This document shows positions 46,397 to 55,938 of a stretch of 64,000 nucleotides of DNA, piece by piece (the first letter of the stretch is position 1; each line of letters begins with the position of its first letter). This stretch comes from Flavobacterium hydatis (lineage in GTDB: Bacteria > Bacteroidota > Bacteroidia > Flavobacteriales > Flavobacteriaceae). Under the pieces are notes generated by a model, which made no database searches, was not told where the DNA came from, and saw only the letters and a program-made list of their open reading frames with translations. The translations under genes and the position numbers were made by a program. The DNA lies in contig NZ_JPRM01000003.1 in NCBI RefSeq assembly GCF_000737695.1, positions 62,001 to 126,000 of the forward strand. Reading direction: 5' to 3'.

Positions 46397-46404
46397 TATA
46401 TTTG
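46397..46404 (+). promoter_or_regulatory. -7 promoter box for the DUF3078 gene
   Basis: TATATTTG matches TAnnTTTG, 28 bases before the ATG at 46432. Confidence 0.58.
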
Positions 46405-46431
46405 TTTAAATCAACTTTTAAACAGGATCAT

Positions 46432-47364
46432 ATGAAAAATCTTCTTCAACTCCTTTTTATCTTCCTAACAAGCATAACGTTTGTTGAGGCACAGAACACA
46501 GAAAAAGAATTAGTAAAAAACACAGAAAAAGCGGTAAAATTCATATCCGACACTACTGGAAATGGATGGAAAAGCACTGGGAATATCTCATTCCTTTTTA
46601 ACCAATCTAATTTTAATAACTGGATTGCTGGTGGTGAAAACAACGTATCAGGAAACTTAGGTCTTAATTACAACATTAACTACAAGAAAGATGACATTAG
46701 TTGGGACAATAAAATCCTGGCTTCTTATGGAATCTTACAAACCGAAAATTCTGATTTTGAGAAAAAGACGGATGACCGTTTAGAAATTAATTCTATTTAC
46801 GGAAAAAGGGCATTCGGAAATTGGTATTACTCCTTTTTTGGTAATTTCAGAACACAGTTTACTAAAGGATATGTTTACGGACAAGATGCAAATGGTGCAG
46901 AAATAAGAACTGAGAACACTAATTTCATGTCTCCGGGTTATCTTACTTTTGGTCCAGGTATTTTCTGGAAGAAAGATGACAATCTAAAATTAAACTTTGC
47001 TCCTGTAACCTCAAAAATGACTTTTGTAGACAAATTATACACTTCTGAAGTCGGATATGTCGATGAATCGTATTTTGGCGTTAAAGCGAACAAAAGGATG
47101 CGTTATGAGCTTGGTTTCTATGCTTCGGCATATTACAAACTTAATATAATGACAAACGTTTCTGCAGAGAACATTTTAAACCTATATTCTAATTACTTAG
47201 AAGATCCTCAGAATGTAGATATTGATTACTCATTAAACATTGTAATGAAAATCAATAAATTCTTGTCGACCAATTTATCTTTTCAAGCAATTTATGACGA
47301 CAATGCTTTTCAAGGGTTTCAAACCAGAGAAGTATTTGGTTTAGGAATCAACTACTTATTCTAA
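46432..47364 (+). CDS. DUF3078 outer-membrane beta-barrel-like protein
   Basis: A 310-residue exported protein with a signal peptide (cut after VEAQ). The body is made of alternating amphipathic strands (GNLGLNYNINYKKDDISWDNK, NWYYSFFGNFRTQFTKGY) and ends in FGLGINYLF, a typical outer-membrane barrel terminus. The opening NGWKSTGNISFLFNQSNFNNW is the DUF3078 signature. Starting at 46432 places the ATG behind a promoter box at normal distance. Function is unknown. Confidence 0.87.
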   Translation: MKNLLQLLFIFLTSITFVEAQNTEKELVKNTEKAVKFISDTTGNGWKSTGNISFLFNQSNFNNWIAGGENNVSGNLGLNYNINYKKDDISWDNKILASYGILQTENSDFEKKTDDRLEINSIYGKRAFGNWYYSFFGNFRTQFTKGYVYGQDANGAEIRTENTNFMSPGYLTFGPGIFWKKDDNLKLNFAPVTSKMTFVDKLYTSEVGYVDESYFGVKANKRMRYELGFYASAYYKLNIMTNVSAENILNLYSNYLEDPQNVDIDYSLNIVMKINKFLSTNLSFQAIYDDNAFQGFQTREVFGLGINYLF

Positions 47365-47370
47365 AACATA

Positions 47371-47403
47371 AAAAAAGCGCTTACAAATTGTAAGCGCTTT
47401 TTT
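47371..47403. terminator. Bidirectional terminator between DUF3078 and hflX
   Basis: A 14-bp stem AAAAAAGCGCTTAC (47371-47384) with GTAAGCGCTTTTTT (47390-47403), abutting the hflX stop codon. Confidence 0.88.
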
Positions 47404-48639
47404 TTAATCTTCGTCTTCTTCTTTCTCTATTGCATCTTTATAATCTGGATACAAAAACTTATTGTATGGGAATCGGGTTATATGAATTTGTCTAACAGCT
47501 TCATAAACGCGCTCTCTAAACTCTTCGAAGTTTTCTTTATTGGTAGCAGAAATGAACAAAGCATTTTGCTCTCCTAAGCGGTGCATCCAAGTAGTTTTCC
47601 ACTCTTCGAGTGTATAATGTCTTGGTGTTTTTTCGGTAATTAAATCGTCCTCGTCGATTGTTAAATGTTTGTAAGCATCTATCTTATTAAAAACCATGAT
47701 AACTGGTTTATCGTGAGCTTTAATATCTAACAAGGTTTGATTTACAGATTCTATATGATCTTCAAAATCAGGATGAGAAATATCTACAATATGCAGTAGT
47801 AAATCGGCTTCACGAACCTCATCTAGTGTACTCTTAAAAGAATCTACTAATTGAGTTGGTAATTTACGAATAAACCCTACCGTGTCCGAAAGCAAAAAAG
47901 GTAAGTTCTTAATAACTACTTTACGAACAGTTGTGTCCAAAGTAGCAAACAGTTTATTCTCTACAAAAACATCACTTTTACCAACTGCATTCATCAATGT
48001 CGATTTACCAACATTGGTATATCCTACCAAAGCCACACGAACCATTGCACCACGATTACTACGTTGCACGCCCATTTGCTTATCGATAGTTTTTATTTTT
48101 TCTTTCAATAATGCAATTCGGTCACGAACGATACGCCTGTCAGTCTCAATTTCGGTTTCACCAGGTCCACGCATTCCGATACCTCCTTTTTGACGTTCTA
48201 AGTGTGTCCACATTCCAGAAAGTCTAGGTAATAAATACTGACATTGCGCTAATTCTACTTGAGTTCTCGCATAAGAAGTTTCGGCTCTTTGAGCAAAAAT
48301 ATCTAATATAAGGTGCGTTCTATCAAGGATTTTACAATCTATAATTTTGGATATATTCTTTTGTTGAGATGGTGATAATTCGTCATCAAATACTAGAGTC
48401 GAAATACCATATTCTTTTACAAAAAGATTGATTTCGTCTATTTTACCTGTTCCAACAAAAGTTTTAGGATTCGGACGTTCCATTTTCTGCGTAAAGCGTT
48501 TTATAACTTCTCCGCCAGCGGTAAAAGTCAAAAACTCTAACTCGTCCAGATATTCATTTAACTTTTCTTCACTTTGATTTTGAGTTACAATCCCAACAAT
48601 GGCTGTTTTTTCAAAATTTAGTACTTCTTTTTCTAACAT
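47404..48639 (-). CDS. hflX: Ribosome-associated GTPase HflX
   Basis: A 411-residue GTPase that splits stalled ribosomes. An N-terminal HflX domain (TFVGTGKIDEI, LSPSQQKNI, RTHLILDIFAQRAET, ARTQVELAQCQYLLPRLSGMW) and the GMRGPGETEIETDRR linker precede the G domain with G1 GYTNVGKST, G3 DTVGF and G4 NKID. A -7 box (TAAATTTG, 48656-48663, -) lies 16 bases upstream. Confidence 0.95.
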   Translation of the reverse strand: MLEKEVLNFEKTAIVGIVTQNQSEEKLNEYLDELEFLTFTAGGEVIKRFTQKMERPNPKTFVGTGKIDEINLFVKEYGISTLVFDDELSPSQQKNISKIIDCKILDRTHLILDIFAQRAETSYARTQVELAQCQYLLPRLSGMWTHLERQKGGIGMRGPGETEIETDRRIVRDRIALLKEKIKTIDKQMGVQRSNRGAMVRVALVGYTNVGKSTLMNAVGKSDVFVENKLFATLDTTVRKVVIKNLPFLLSDTVGFIRKLPTQLVDSFKSTLDEVREADLLLHIVDISHPDFEDHIESVNQTLLDIKAHDKPVIMVFNKIDAYKHLTIDEDDLITEKTPRHYTLEEWKTTWMHRLGEQNALFISATNKENFEEFRERVYEAVRQIHITRFPYNKFLYPDYKDAIEKEEDED

Positions 48640-48655
48640 AACTTTAAATAAGCTA

Positions 48656-48663
48656 CAAATTTA
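48656..48663 (-). promoter_or_regulatory. -7 promoter box for hflX
   Basis: TAAATTTG on the minus strand matches TAnnTTTG. Confidence 0.5.
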
Positions 48664-48746
48664 GTGATTTGCAAGGTACTAAAGCCAATTGAAGTCTTTT
48701 TTTAAATATAAAACCAAAGACTTCAATCGCTATTAAGTAATTCTTT

Positions 48747-49613
48747 TTATTCGTAAATGTATGTTTTATCAATTTTTACAATACCATTTTGCTCTAAAAA
48801 TGAAGATGATATTGGATAATTTGAAGCATTATACTTGTATTTTCCTGTAACTCCAGTGTAATTTGTAGAAGATGGAATAAAGGCTAATTCATTATTATAA
48901 GAGATAGACTCAAAGTCAAACTCTTCTTCATGAAAAGAAATTAATGGTACAATTACTTTATAGTTTGGACCAAATAAATTCTGAACAATTAATAAATCAA
49001 CTGATTTTTTATCATCGAAAGTAAAATTATTAAACATTTTTTCTCCAAGTACTCCTTTGTGTCTTATAACATTATCATTAGAATACACATATTCGACTTT
49101 ATTAAAAATCTGCTGATTTCTATCTCTAGAGGAACGTCTAATGATAAGTCCGTTTTCAACCACGTATTCAATATCCTCAATTACGGTATGAACATTACTT
49201 TTTTTGGTAATGGCTTTTATTCTTGCGCCTTCGTAAGTCATTGTTACTGTCTTGGTAACAGACTCACCATTCTCATCATATTTTTTTAAGAACTTGGTAA
49301 TTCTGTCGTCTTTGTCATAACTATAATTTACAACCTCTTTCCAGTTACTTCCAACTCTTTCTTTTACAGTCATATCCAAAAGTCCTTTTGGATTATAAAA
49401 AAAACTTTGTACAACGTCAGATGTTTTAATTGTTAAGAGTTTACCATCCTTAAACAAAACCGTTTTGTTTTCAATCTCACCACTTTTTAGATCGCGGTAA
49501 TTGGTCTTTACGACATTAATTTGCTTTAACTTAACTTGATTTTCTTGATCTTGACTGTGGATCAAACATTGAAAAGCCATCATAAAAATGGCAATGAAGT
49601 AGTTTTTCATCAT
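48747..49613 (-). CDS. Secreted protein of unknown function with RHS/YD-like strands
   Basis: A 288-residue exported protein. I start it at 49613, giving MMKNYFIAIFMMAFQCLIHSQ, a signal peptide. The mature protein is a series of beta-hairpins with YD-repeat character (VNYSYDKDDRITKFLKKYDE; VEYVYSNDNVIRH; GKYKYNASNYPISSSFLEQNG), like many single-gene Bacteroidota secreted proteins. No enzymatic motif is visible, and neighbours do not suggest a role. Confidence 0.75.
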   Translation of the reverse strand: MMKNYFIAIFMMAFQCLIHSQDQENQVKLKQINVVKTNYRDLKSGEIENKTVLFKDGKLLTIKTSDVVQSFFYNPKGLLDMTVKERVGSNWKEVVNYSYDKDDRITKFLKKYDENGESVTKTVTMTYEGARIKAITKKSNVHTVIEDIEYVVENGLIIRRSSRDRNQQIFNKVEYVYSNDNVIRHKGVLGEKMFNNFTFDDKKSVDLLIVQNLFGPNYKVIVPLISFHEEEFDFESISYNNELAFIPSSTNYTGVTGKYKYNASNYPISSSFLEQNGIVKIDKTYIYE

Positions 49614-49782
49614 GGTATTTATATCGATTTGGGATGACCAAAATACAAAAATCATCGAAAGAATACCGTCTTTACTTTTAAAAAACTAAGTCATATAACA
49701 AATCCTTAAAACAAGATTTAATTTATCATTTGAATACCAGTGCTTTACAATCATTTCAAATAATTCAATAAAATTACAATCA

Positions 49783-51135
49783 CTACTTATCTCCTACAAT
49801 TACAACATCGTCTACCATAAAAGCTCCGTTAAGCGTTTTATCTTTACCTGACCCAATATATTTAAATGCAACATGAATATTTCCTGAGTAAGCAGATAAA
49901 TCGATCCCACCAGAACTTATAAACTGACGGGTAGGCGTTGATAACGAGGCAACTTTTGCCGTTAATTTTATCCATTTAGCCTTAGAAATATTAGAGCCAT
50001 CAAAATTATTTGATACATAGACTTCTAAAGAATTTAATGGAGAATCGACTTTTAAATCATGTTGTGCACTCCTAAAAGATAATGTAGCGTTTTTATAATC
50101 AGCGGTGTTGATTTTAGGCGAAACCAACCAAGCAACGTTTTCGGCTGCTGTGGTGCTTGTGGTATTAAACTCAGCATAACCATTACCAGCATAAACAATA
50201 CTTTTCCATAATTTGGTAGCCTTTTCGACAATATTACTCCAACCTGGTAAACTAAAATTCACATTGTGTTTGACTGATTGAAAATCTTCTGAGAAAAACG
50301 GAATAGTTCTCTTCCCCTCCATTACTACATCTTTTTCTGAGCGTACCATTATTTGATAATCAGTACCGAATTTTGTCAATATTCCTCGTACTGTTCCACT
50401 TCCGTTTGGCACTAAACTATTTGCAAAATCGGCATAACTGCTGGTTCTAAAAATAACCTGATTGCCTGATTTATCTCGCAAATTCCAATTGGTAGCACCT
50501 CCTACATTATTTGCTTCTTCAAAATAATGGCGTCCTAATGCAGCATCGGCAAATTGAACATCAGACAATTGTACGAGCGTATTTATATTACTATCATTTA
50601 ACAATTCTGACATTGAAAGGGAACGAACTAACATGCTTTCATCAATTACAGTACATGAAGTATTCAATACATTTTTATACTCATTTTGCGCAATTCTACC
50701 AACTGTTGCTTCTCCATAAGCATTAACATATAAACTCCCAATTCTCATTCCGCCATAGTAAATATCAGTAAATTGGTTTTTTAATTTTATAAACACCTTA
50801 CTCCCTATTCTATAATCGATATAAGAGTTTGTCGCGTCAAAACCTATACTAAATCCTTGTGCAACGCCATTTATGGGTATTGTTTGAAAAGAAATTGTTT
50901 TAAAAAAATTACCCGATTCGTCACTAGAAACTACATATCCTTCTATAATATCATCATATAAATATTTTGCTGCAACAGGATTAGCCGCATTGTAAATTTC
51001 GGCAACTGTTTTATTTACGGTTAAGTTAGGCTGATTACAAGTGAGCTCAGGAATTGCTGTTTCATCTCCTGCGCAACCAAAAAAAGCAAGAATCACAATT
51101 ACTAAAAAACACGATGAGTTATATTTATTCTTCAT
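49783..51135 (-). CDS. DUF5689-domain lipoprotein partner of a TonB receptor
   Basis: A 450-residue lipoprotein (lipobox AFFGC). After the Cys, residues about 35-240 form the DUF5689 beta-barrel domain (TVAEIYNAA, DIIEGYVVSSDESGNFFKTI, VFIKLKN). The C-terminal half (about 275-450) is a jelly-roll of the choice-of-anchor type (FSEDFQSVKHNVNFSLPGW, WLVSPKINTADYKNATLSFRS, MVDDVVIVG). It starts 18 bases after the stop of the TonB-dependent receptor, so the two form an operon and probably an outer-membrane uptake pair. Ligand unknown. Confidence 0.85.
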   Translation of the reverse strand: MKNKYNSSCFLVIVILAFFGCAGDETAIPELTCNQPNLTVNKTVAEIYNAANPVAAKYLYDDIIEGYVVSSDESGNFFKTISFQTIPINGVAQGFSIGFDATNSYIDYRIGSKVFIKLKNQFTDIYYGGMRIGSLYVNAYGEATVGRIAQNEYKNVLNTSCTVIDESMLVRSLSMSELLNDSNINTLVQLSDVQFADAALGRHYFEEANNVGGATNWNLRDKSGNQVIFRTSSYADFANSLVPNGSGTVRGILTKFGTDYQIMVRSEKDVVMEGKRTIPFFSEDFQSVKHNVNFSLPGWSNIVEKATKLWKSIVYAGNGYAEFNTTSTTAAENVAWLVSPKINTADYKNATLSFRSAQHDLKVDSPLNSLEVYVSNNFDGSNISKAKWIKLTAKVASLSTPTRQFISSGGIDLSAYSGNIHVAFKYIGSGKDKTLNGAFMVDDVVIVGDK

Positions 51136-51153
51136 ATTAAATACATTTTAAGT

Positions 51154-53991
51154 TTATAAATTAATTGCCAGATTTCCGAAATAGGTTCTTCCGTATCCAT
51201 AAAAATATTTTGGAGCAAATGATGGCGTTCCGCTCGAGGCTTGTTGATCTAATCGTCGGAAATTGGCATTTCTTGCTTGCTCAAAACCACCTGTTTTATA
51301 AACAGTATTCAACACATTATTTATACTTGCAAAAAAGGAAACATTCTTTCGGCGAATACGCCAAGATTTTCCTCCTGTGATATTTAATAATGTAATCGGA
51401 TTAAACTTTTCTTGCTTCAGTAATACCCTAGCTCTTTCTTCTGTAGCCTCAGAAAAAGGAAAACCACTTTTAGGATTAATAAAAAACTGCGCCGTTCGGG
51501 AAATTGGAGAAACATCTATATAAGAATTTGCGAGGTAATTTATATTAGTACCAAGCCACCAATATCTAGGATTTCGATATTCTATCCCGAGCGAATAAGC
51601 CTGTTGTGGCATTCCTGGTTGTTTATAATTCTTGAGTGCAGCAGTTCCGAAATTATAAACTGGGTTACTATTTGTTAAAGACGCTTGTGCATCATTTGTA
51701 ATTGTAACATTAGGGTTACTATCATACGTATATTGTCCGTAAGCAGCAGACAAAGTAGTTTTAAAAGTAGGCAGAATTTGATATTCAAAACTAAGCTCTG
51801 CACCAATGTTCTTTTTGTTTAAATGTGTTAATGTCTGACTCACAAATGCATTCGTATTATCATATCCTGCGCCATCATCAAAAATTCCTTCGGCATAGAA
51901 AAACGAAGTTTGTGTTGCATTTTTTATCAAAGTATAATAGCCTGTAAGCCGTGTTTTTAGTTTAGGCGAATGAAAAATATAATTTCCTTCGAGACTACTT
52001 ATATTCATACTTTCTATACCGTCGACTATACCATTATTCAATCGAGCATTAGGAAATGTATTTCTTATTGTAGGTGCTTTGGTTAAATGTGCTCCATTAA
52101 AAAACAACCATTGTTTACCAGATATTTTATAAGTCAATCCACCCTTAAAAGCAAAGTTCTCAAAATTAACTTTCTCGCTTTTGCCAAAAGAGTTTGTCGC
52201 ATAAATTCCGTTTTGATACAAACCGTCTCTTTGATAAGTAGCACTTGAGAAAGCTTGGGCAAGATAAAAATCGACTTTACGATAAGAGAATTTAAATTGC
52301 GTAAAAACATCAACTGTATTCGCCAGATAATTATAGTTATATCCATACGTATCTCCTTCTCCCACTTGACGATTTGGATGTAGCAAATCCGATTGCGCTT
52401 GGTCGCCTTTGTAAAACAAATCAATATCTACAAAATACGATCCTCCCAATAAATCAGTGAGAAGTTGATAATTATGTGATTTTAAATTTCTAAAAGCAAT
52501 TCCGCCATTAAAGAAGATATTCTCTGTTAATTGGGCATTTAAAGTGGAGTTAAATGACAATGTTTTATCGTCGGTTCTGTCTTCATATAAAACATAATGA
52601 CTTTGTGCGGGCATATAACCATTTACAACTCCTTTAGAATCGGTGGTTACTGTTCGATTAGACCAATATAATTCATCCCAATTTATTTGAGGATTTGCTA
52701 AAAACTGAATTCTGTTTATCTCGGCATTTTCATAATCGGGGGTAAAATTACCAGGATATTCTCCTTGATCTTTTGCATAAAGCGAACTATAATAACTGGG
52801 CATCTTACGATAATATGTAGGATCAGGACTATCGGCATTTTGATAATCAATATTGCTATTACTTATTTTCCCGAACTGATATGTTATACTAGAATTTAAA
52901 ATTGTTTTATCATCTATCTTAAAAAAATGATTCAGCATTAAAACAGGTTCTTCAACGGTTTTTATTCTCGCATTTCTTTTCTTACCATCTTGCCAGCCCC
53001 AATACGAATTATATTGTTCGTTAGTAAGTTCTGTAACTTCTCTTGTATTTGGAGAATTTTTCCCTCTTGAATTTGGCGTATAAAATCCTGTAAAATTAAG
53101 TGAATGACTATCACTTAATTTCTTTTCGACACTCATAAAAAAAGAATCGGCATCGTAATTTGTTCCTTCAAAATAACCTTCACTTGCCCAACGTTTCCCC
53201 GCAGAAACTACAAAAGCCCAACCCGACGGCATTAATCCTGTAGCATAAGTTGCCATTGCACGCAAACTATAGTTGGTATTACTTCCCGAAAATGTAATTC
53301 GGGAACTTGGTCGGTAAACTGAAGCTCGGGTATTAATTTGTTGTGTTCCTAAAATCCCTCCAAATGTATAATCAGATGTTGCCGTTCCTACCGAAAACTC
53401 TTGATTTCTGGTAGCATCATTCAGACCTCCCCAATTTCCCCATTGTGGTCTGCCATCATACATTTTATTCATTTCGACACCATTAATTGTCATTTTAGCA
53501 TGCTCGCTATCTAATCCTCGCATCCTAAAGCGGGCTTGTCCCCAATTAAAAGCCGATGCTTGTAAGAATGCATCACGTGATGATTGCAAAAGTCCCGAAG
53601 TATTTTCGGATGTGCTATTATCATCTGTCAAGTCACTTTCAGACAATGTAATTAAAATAGTTTGTGAACCGATTTGATTATCTTCTTCTAAACTCAAAAC
53701 TCCCAAGTCTATCATTTGTCCTGAAACTACCTTTACAGGAAAAAGCAAATCTTTATATCCCTGACTGTGTAGTAATAACAATTGATTTCCTTCGGATAGT
53801 AAAAGTAATTTAAACGCTCCATCACTATCTGTTAATTGCATTGTTGAAGAATTCTGAATGCTAACCACAACATATTGTAAAGGCTTTTGCGTTCTGGAAT
53901 CGATAATCTTCCCATGAAAACCAGTTTCGCTTTGCGCGAAAGAAATCGCGACTTGTGAAATAAATAAAAATACTGCCATCCACTTTTTCAT
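51154..53991 (-). CDS. TonB-dependent receptor with N-terminal carboxypeptidase-like domain
   Basis: A 945-residue outer-membrane receptor. A signal peptide is cut after SFAQ. A CarboxypepD_reg-like domain (GFHGKIIDSRTQKPLQYVVV, to about residue 105) precedes the plug, which has an atypical RMRGLDSEHAKMTINGVEMN segment, and a large 22-strand barrel. It lacks SusC hallmarks and is paired with a DUF5689 lipoprotein instead of SusD. I prefer the start at 53991 (MKKWMAV); 53997 is also possible. A promoter box lies about 210 bases upstream, which would give a long leader. Confidence 0.9.
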   Translation of the reverse strand: MKKWMAVFLFISQVAISFAQSETGFHGKIIDSRTQKPLQYVVVSIQNSSTMQLTDSDGAFKLLLLSEGNQLLLLHSQGYKDLLFPVKVVSGQMIDLGVLSLEEDNQIGSQTILITLSESDLTDDNSTSENTSGLLQSSRDAFLQASAFNWGQARFRMRGLDSEHAKMTINGVEMNKMYDGRPQWGNWGGLNDATRNQEFSVGTATSDYTFGGILGTQQINTRASVYRPSSRITFSGSNTNYSLRAMATYATGLMPSGWAFVVSAGKRWASEGYFEGTNYDADSFFMSVEKKLSDSHSLNFTGFYTPNSRGKNSPNTREVTELTNEQYNSYWGWQDGKKRNARIKTVEEPVLMLNHFFKIDDKTILNSSITYQFGKISNSNIDYQNADSPDPTYYRKMPSYYSSLYAKDQGEYPGNFTPDYENAEINRIQFLANPQINWDELYWSNRTVTTDSKGVVNGYMPAQSHYVLYEDRTDDKTLSFNSTLNAQLTENIFFNGGIAFRNLKSHNYQLLTDLLGGSYFVDIDLFYKGDQAQSDLLHPNRQVGEGDTYGYNYNYLANTVDVFTQFKFSYRKVDFYLAQAFSSATYQRDGLYQNGIYATNSFGKSEKVNFENFAFKGGLTYKISGKQWLFFNGAHLTKAPTIRNTFPNARLNNGIVDGIESMNISSLEGNYIFHSPKLKTRLTGYYTLIKNATQTSFFYAEGIFDDGAGYDNTNAFVSQTLTHLNKKNIGAELSFEYQILPTFKTTLSAAYGQYTYDSNPNVTITNDAQASLTNSNPVYNFGTAALKNYKQPGMPQQAYSLGIEYRNPRYWWLGTNINYLANSYIDVSPISRTAQFFINPKSGFPFSEATEERARVLLKQEKFNPITLLNITGGKSWRIRRKNVSFFASINNVLNTVYKTGGFEQARNANFRRLDQQASSGTPSFAPKYFYGYGRTYFGNLAINL

Positions 53992-53997
53992 AAACAT

Positions 53998-54455
53998 TTT
54001 ACTTTTTAAGTTTTAAAATATATCATCGAAAAATGGCGTTGAAGAAAGTATTTTCGAAAGCACTACAACCCGAAAGGAAGGACTCTCAAGTTATAGCACA
54101 ATCAGAAAAAAATCTATTTTTGGAATAGTGCCTTAATCAAAAAACAGGTGGTATTTGAAATTCTCTATTAAAAATTGTACGTTTTTTCTTTAATTTAATT
54201 TCAAATATAGTCAATTTTATATTTAACTATATTTTTCTTGTTAAATAAAACCATTACACATAGAAAATCTCTTTATGAATAGCTAAGAAAATTAAAGCAT
54301 TACATCATTAACCTCAATATTTGAAGTTCTAAAACTTAATTTGAACCATATAAGTAATGAAAGTAAACATAAGGCTGACTAATCAGCATAAAAGCATAAA
54401 TGACCTTACATCACTTATATGTTTTACTTCTTTTCACAATTTTAAAATAATATGA
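53998..54455 (-). other. Intergenic region with a promoter box and long leader of the TonB receptor gene
   Basis: No coding potential is convincing on either strand. On the minus strand a TATATTTG box lies at 54202-54209, so the receptor mRNA would begin near 54195 with a leader of about 200 bases. The leader contains a GC-richer stretch at 54050-54090 (AGTCCTTCC..CGGGTTG) with no clear single stem. No riboswitch consensus (cobalamin, TPP, SAM) is recognisable. Confidence 0.45.
54202..54209 (-). promoter_or_regulatory. -7 promoter box for the TonB receptor/DUF5689 operon
   Basis: TATATTTG on the minus strand, a full match to TAnnTTTG. Confidence 0.5.
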
Positions 54456-55673
54456 TTATTCTATGGCTTTGATTCTGGTAACCATAAAGGCGATAAAGAA
54501 TCCGAAGATACCAATAAATGCAAAAGAGAAACGAAGTCCGAAAGCTTCGGCAATATGACCGATAACAGGTGGCCCCATTAAAAAACCAAGGAAACTAACG
54601 CTCGATACGATAGTTAAAGCTTCTCCTGCAGGAACCGATGGATTTTTACCTGCAACGCTATACAGAGTAGGTACAACTGTAGAAACTCCTAAACCAACAA
54701 ACATAAAAGCAATTGTACATGGAATGATATAAGGGAAAAGTACTGAGGTAAAAAGCCCTAGCGAAATAACTAATCCGCTTATTTGTAGCACTTTTTTTCT
54801 TCCGAATCTAAGAATTAATCCATCGCCAAGAAAACGTCCGCTTGCCATCATAATCATAAATGATGTATATCCTAAAATTTCTAATGCTCCTGGAGCTTTT
54901 GCAACATCTTTAAAATAAACACCGCTCCAATCAAACATTACTCCTTCGCTTGCCATACAACAAAACCCGATTACACCAAGCCAGATTAATGAACTGTCTG
55001 GTTTTGTAAAAAGCTTCTTTTTCTTTTCCTGTACTTTGATTTTTTCTTTGGCTTTGACCAAAAATTTATAATTAAAAGCAATCATAACAAGCACAATCCC
55101 AGCTACAATTACAAAGTGATAATATGGTGATAGTTTTAAAGCTAACATTCCTAAACCAACTAAAGCACCTGTAAATCCTGCAAAACTCCACATGCCATGA
55201 AAAGAGGACATTATTGTTTTTTTGAAAAGTACTTCGGTATAAACTCCTTGTGTATTTACAGCAATATTAGCCAGGTTTCCGAATACTCCAAAAAGAAATA
55301 AACCTATAGATAACTGCCAAGATGTAGTTGCCAGACCTAAATTAGTCAAGCTAAAGGCATAAAATAACAACGAAAAAATTAAGATTCTGTGACTACCAAA
55401 ACGGGTTACAACTTTACCTGAGAAAGGCATAATTAATAATTGCCCTAATGGTAATGCAAACAGAATAGAACCTAATTCTCCTTCGCTTAAATCTAATGCT
55501 GCTTTAATACTCGGAATTCGGCTTGCCCAAGTAGCAAAACATAATCCCATTGCAAAATAGAACATTCCGACAGCAAAACGGATTCGGTTTAAGTACGAAG
55601 CTTTAGCATTTTTATATGTTTTCTTGAATTTTGCTTTACTTCTGAATCTGCCTAGGAAGTTTAAATCTATCAA
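54456..55673 (-). CDS. MFS transporter
   Basis: A 405-residue major facilitator with 12 predicted hydrophobic segments. A charged cytoplasmic N-terminus (about 35 residues) precedes the first helix. The MFS motif-like loops are visible: GKVVTRFGSHR after helix 2 and GDGLILRFGRKK in the second half. The helix-1 text FAMGLCFATWASRIPSIKAALDLS resembles sugar/fucose-permease-like and YbjJ-type exporters. Substrate is not assignable. A -7 box (TAATTTTG) is at 55699-55706 on the minus strand. Confidence 0.88.
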   Translation of the reverse strand: MIDLNFLGRFRSKAKFKKTYKNAKASYLNRIRFAVGMFYFAMGLCFATWASRIPSIKAALDLSEGELGSILFALPLGQLLIMPFSGKVVTRFGSHRILIFSLLFYAFSLTNLGLATTSWQLSIGLFLFGVFGNLANIAVNTQGVYTEVLFKKTIMSSFHGMWSFAGFTGALVGLGMLALKLSPYYHFVIVAGIVLVMIAFNYKFLVKAKEKIKVQEKKKKLFTKPDSSLIWLGVIGFCCMASEGVMFDWSGVYFKDVAKAPGALEILGYTSFMIMMASGRFLGDGLILRFGRKKVLQISGLVISLGLFTSVLFPYIIPCTIAFMFVGLGVSTVVPTLYSVAGKNPSVPAGEALTIVSSVSFLGFLMGPPVIGHIAEAFGLRFSFAFIGIFGFFIAFMVTRIKAIE

Positions 55674-55698
55674 AATGAGTTATTTAAAGTTTAATTGG

Positions 55699-55706
55699 CA
55701 AAATTA
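55699..55706 (-). promoter_or_regulatory. -7 promoter box for the MFS gene
   Basis: TAATTTTG on the minus strand, a match to TAnnTTTG, 26 bases before the ATG. Confidence 0.5.
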
Positions 55707-55787
55707 CGAAAATCATTCTTAACATTAATTCAACCCAACTAGTTAGGATTAATTATAACGTTATTGTTTATAAATTTAATGCGACGT

Positions 55788-55922
55788 GAATGGAACGCGG
55801 ATGAAGCGGATTCGCCAAGGCGAAAACGCGGAAAAAAACGGATTCCCTATCTTTTGTTTAAAAAAATCCGTGTCTTATCCGCGTCTTTACTTTAGTAAAT
55901 CCGTTTAATCCGCGTTCCATTC
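55788..55922. repeat. Long palindromic intergenic repeat (AACGCGGAT family)
   Basis: Perfect 15-bp outer arms GAATGGAACGCGGAT (55788-55802) and its complement (55908-55922). Inside, degenerate copies of ACGGATT/AATCCGT and GACGCGGAT-like arms alternate. It is more GC-rich than its surroundings. Confidence 0.8.
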
Positions 55923-55938
55923 GCAAAGAATTAAACAC

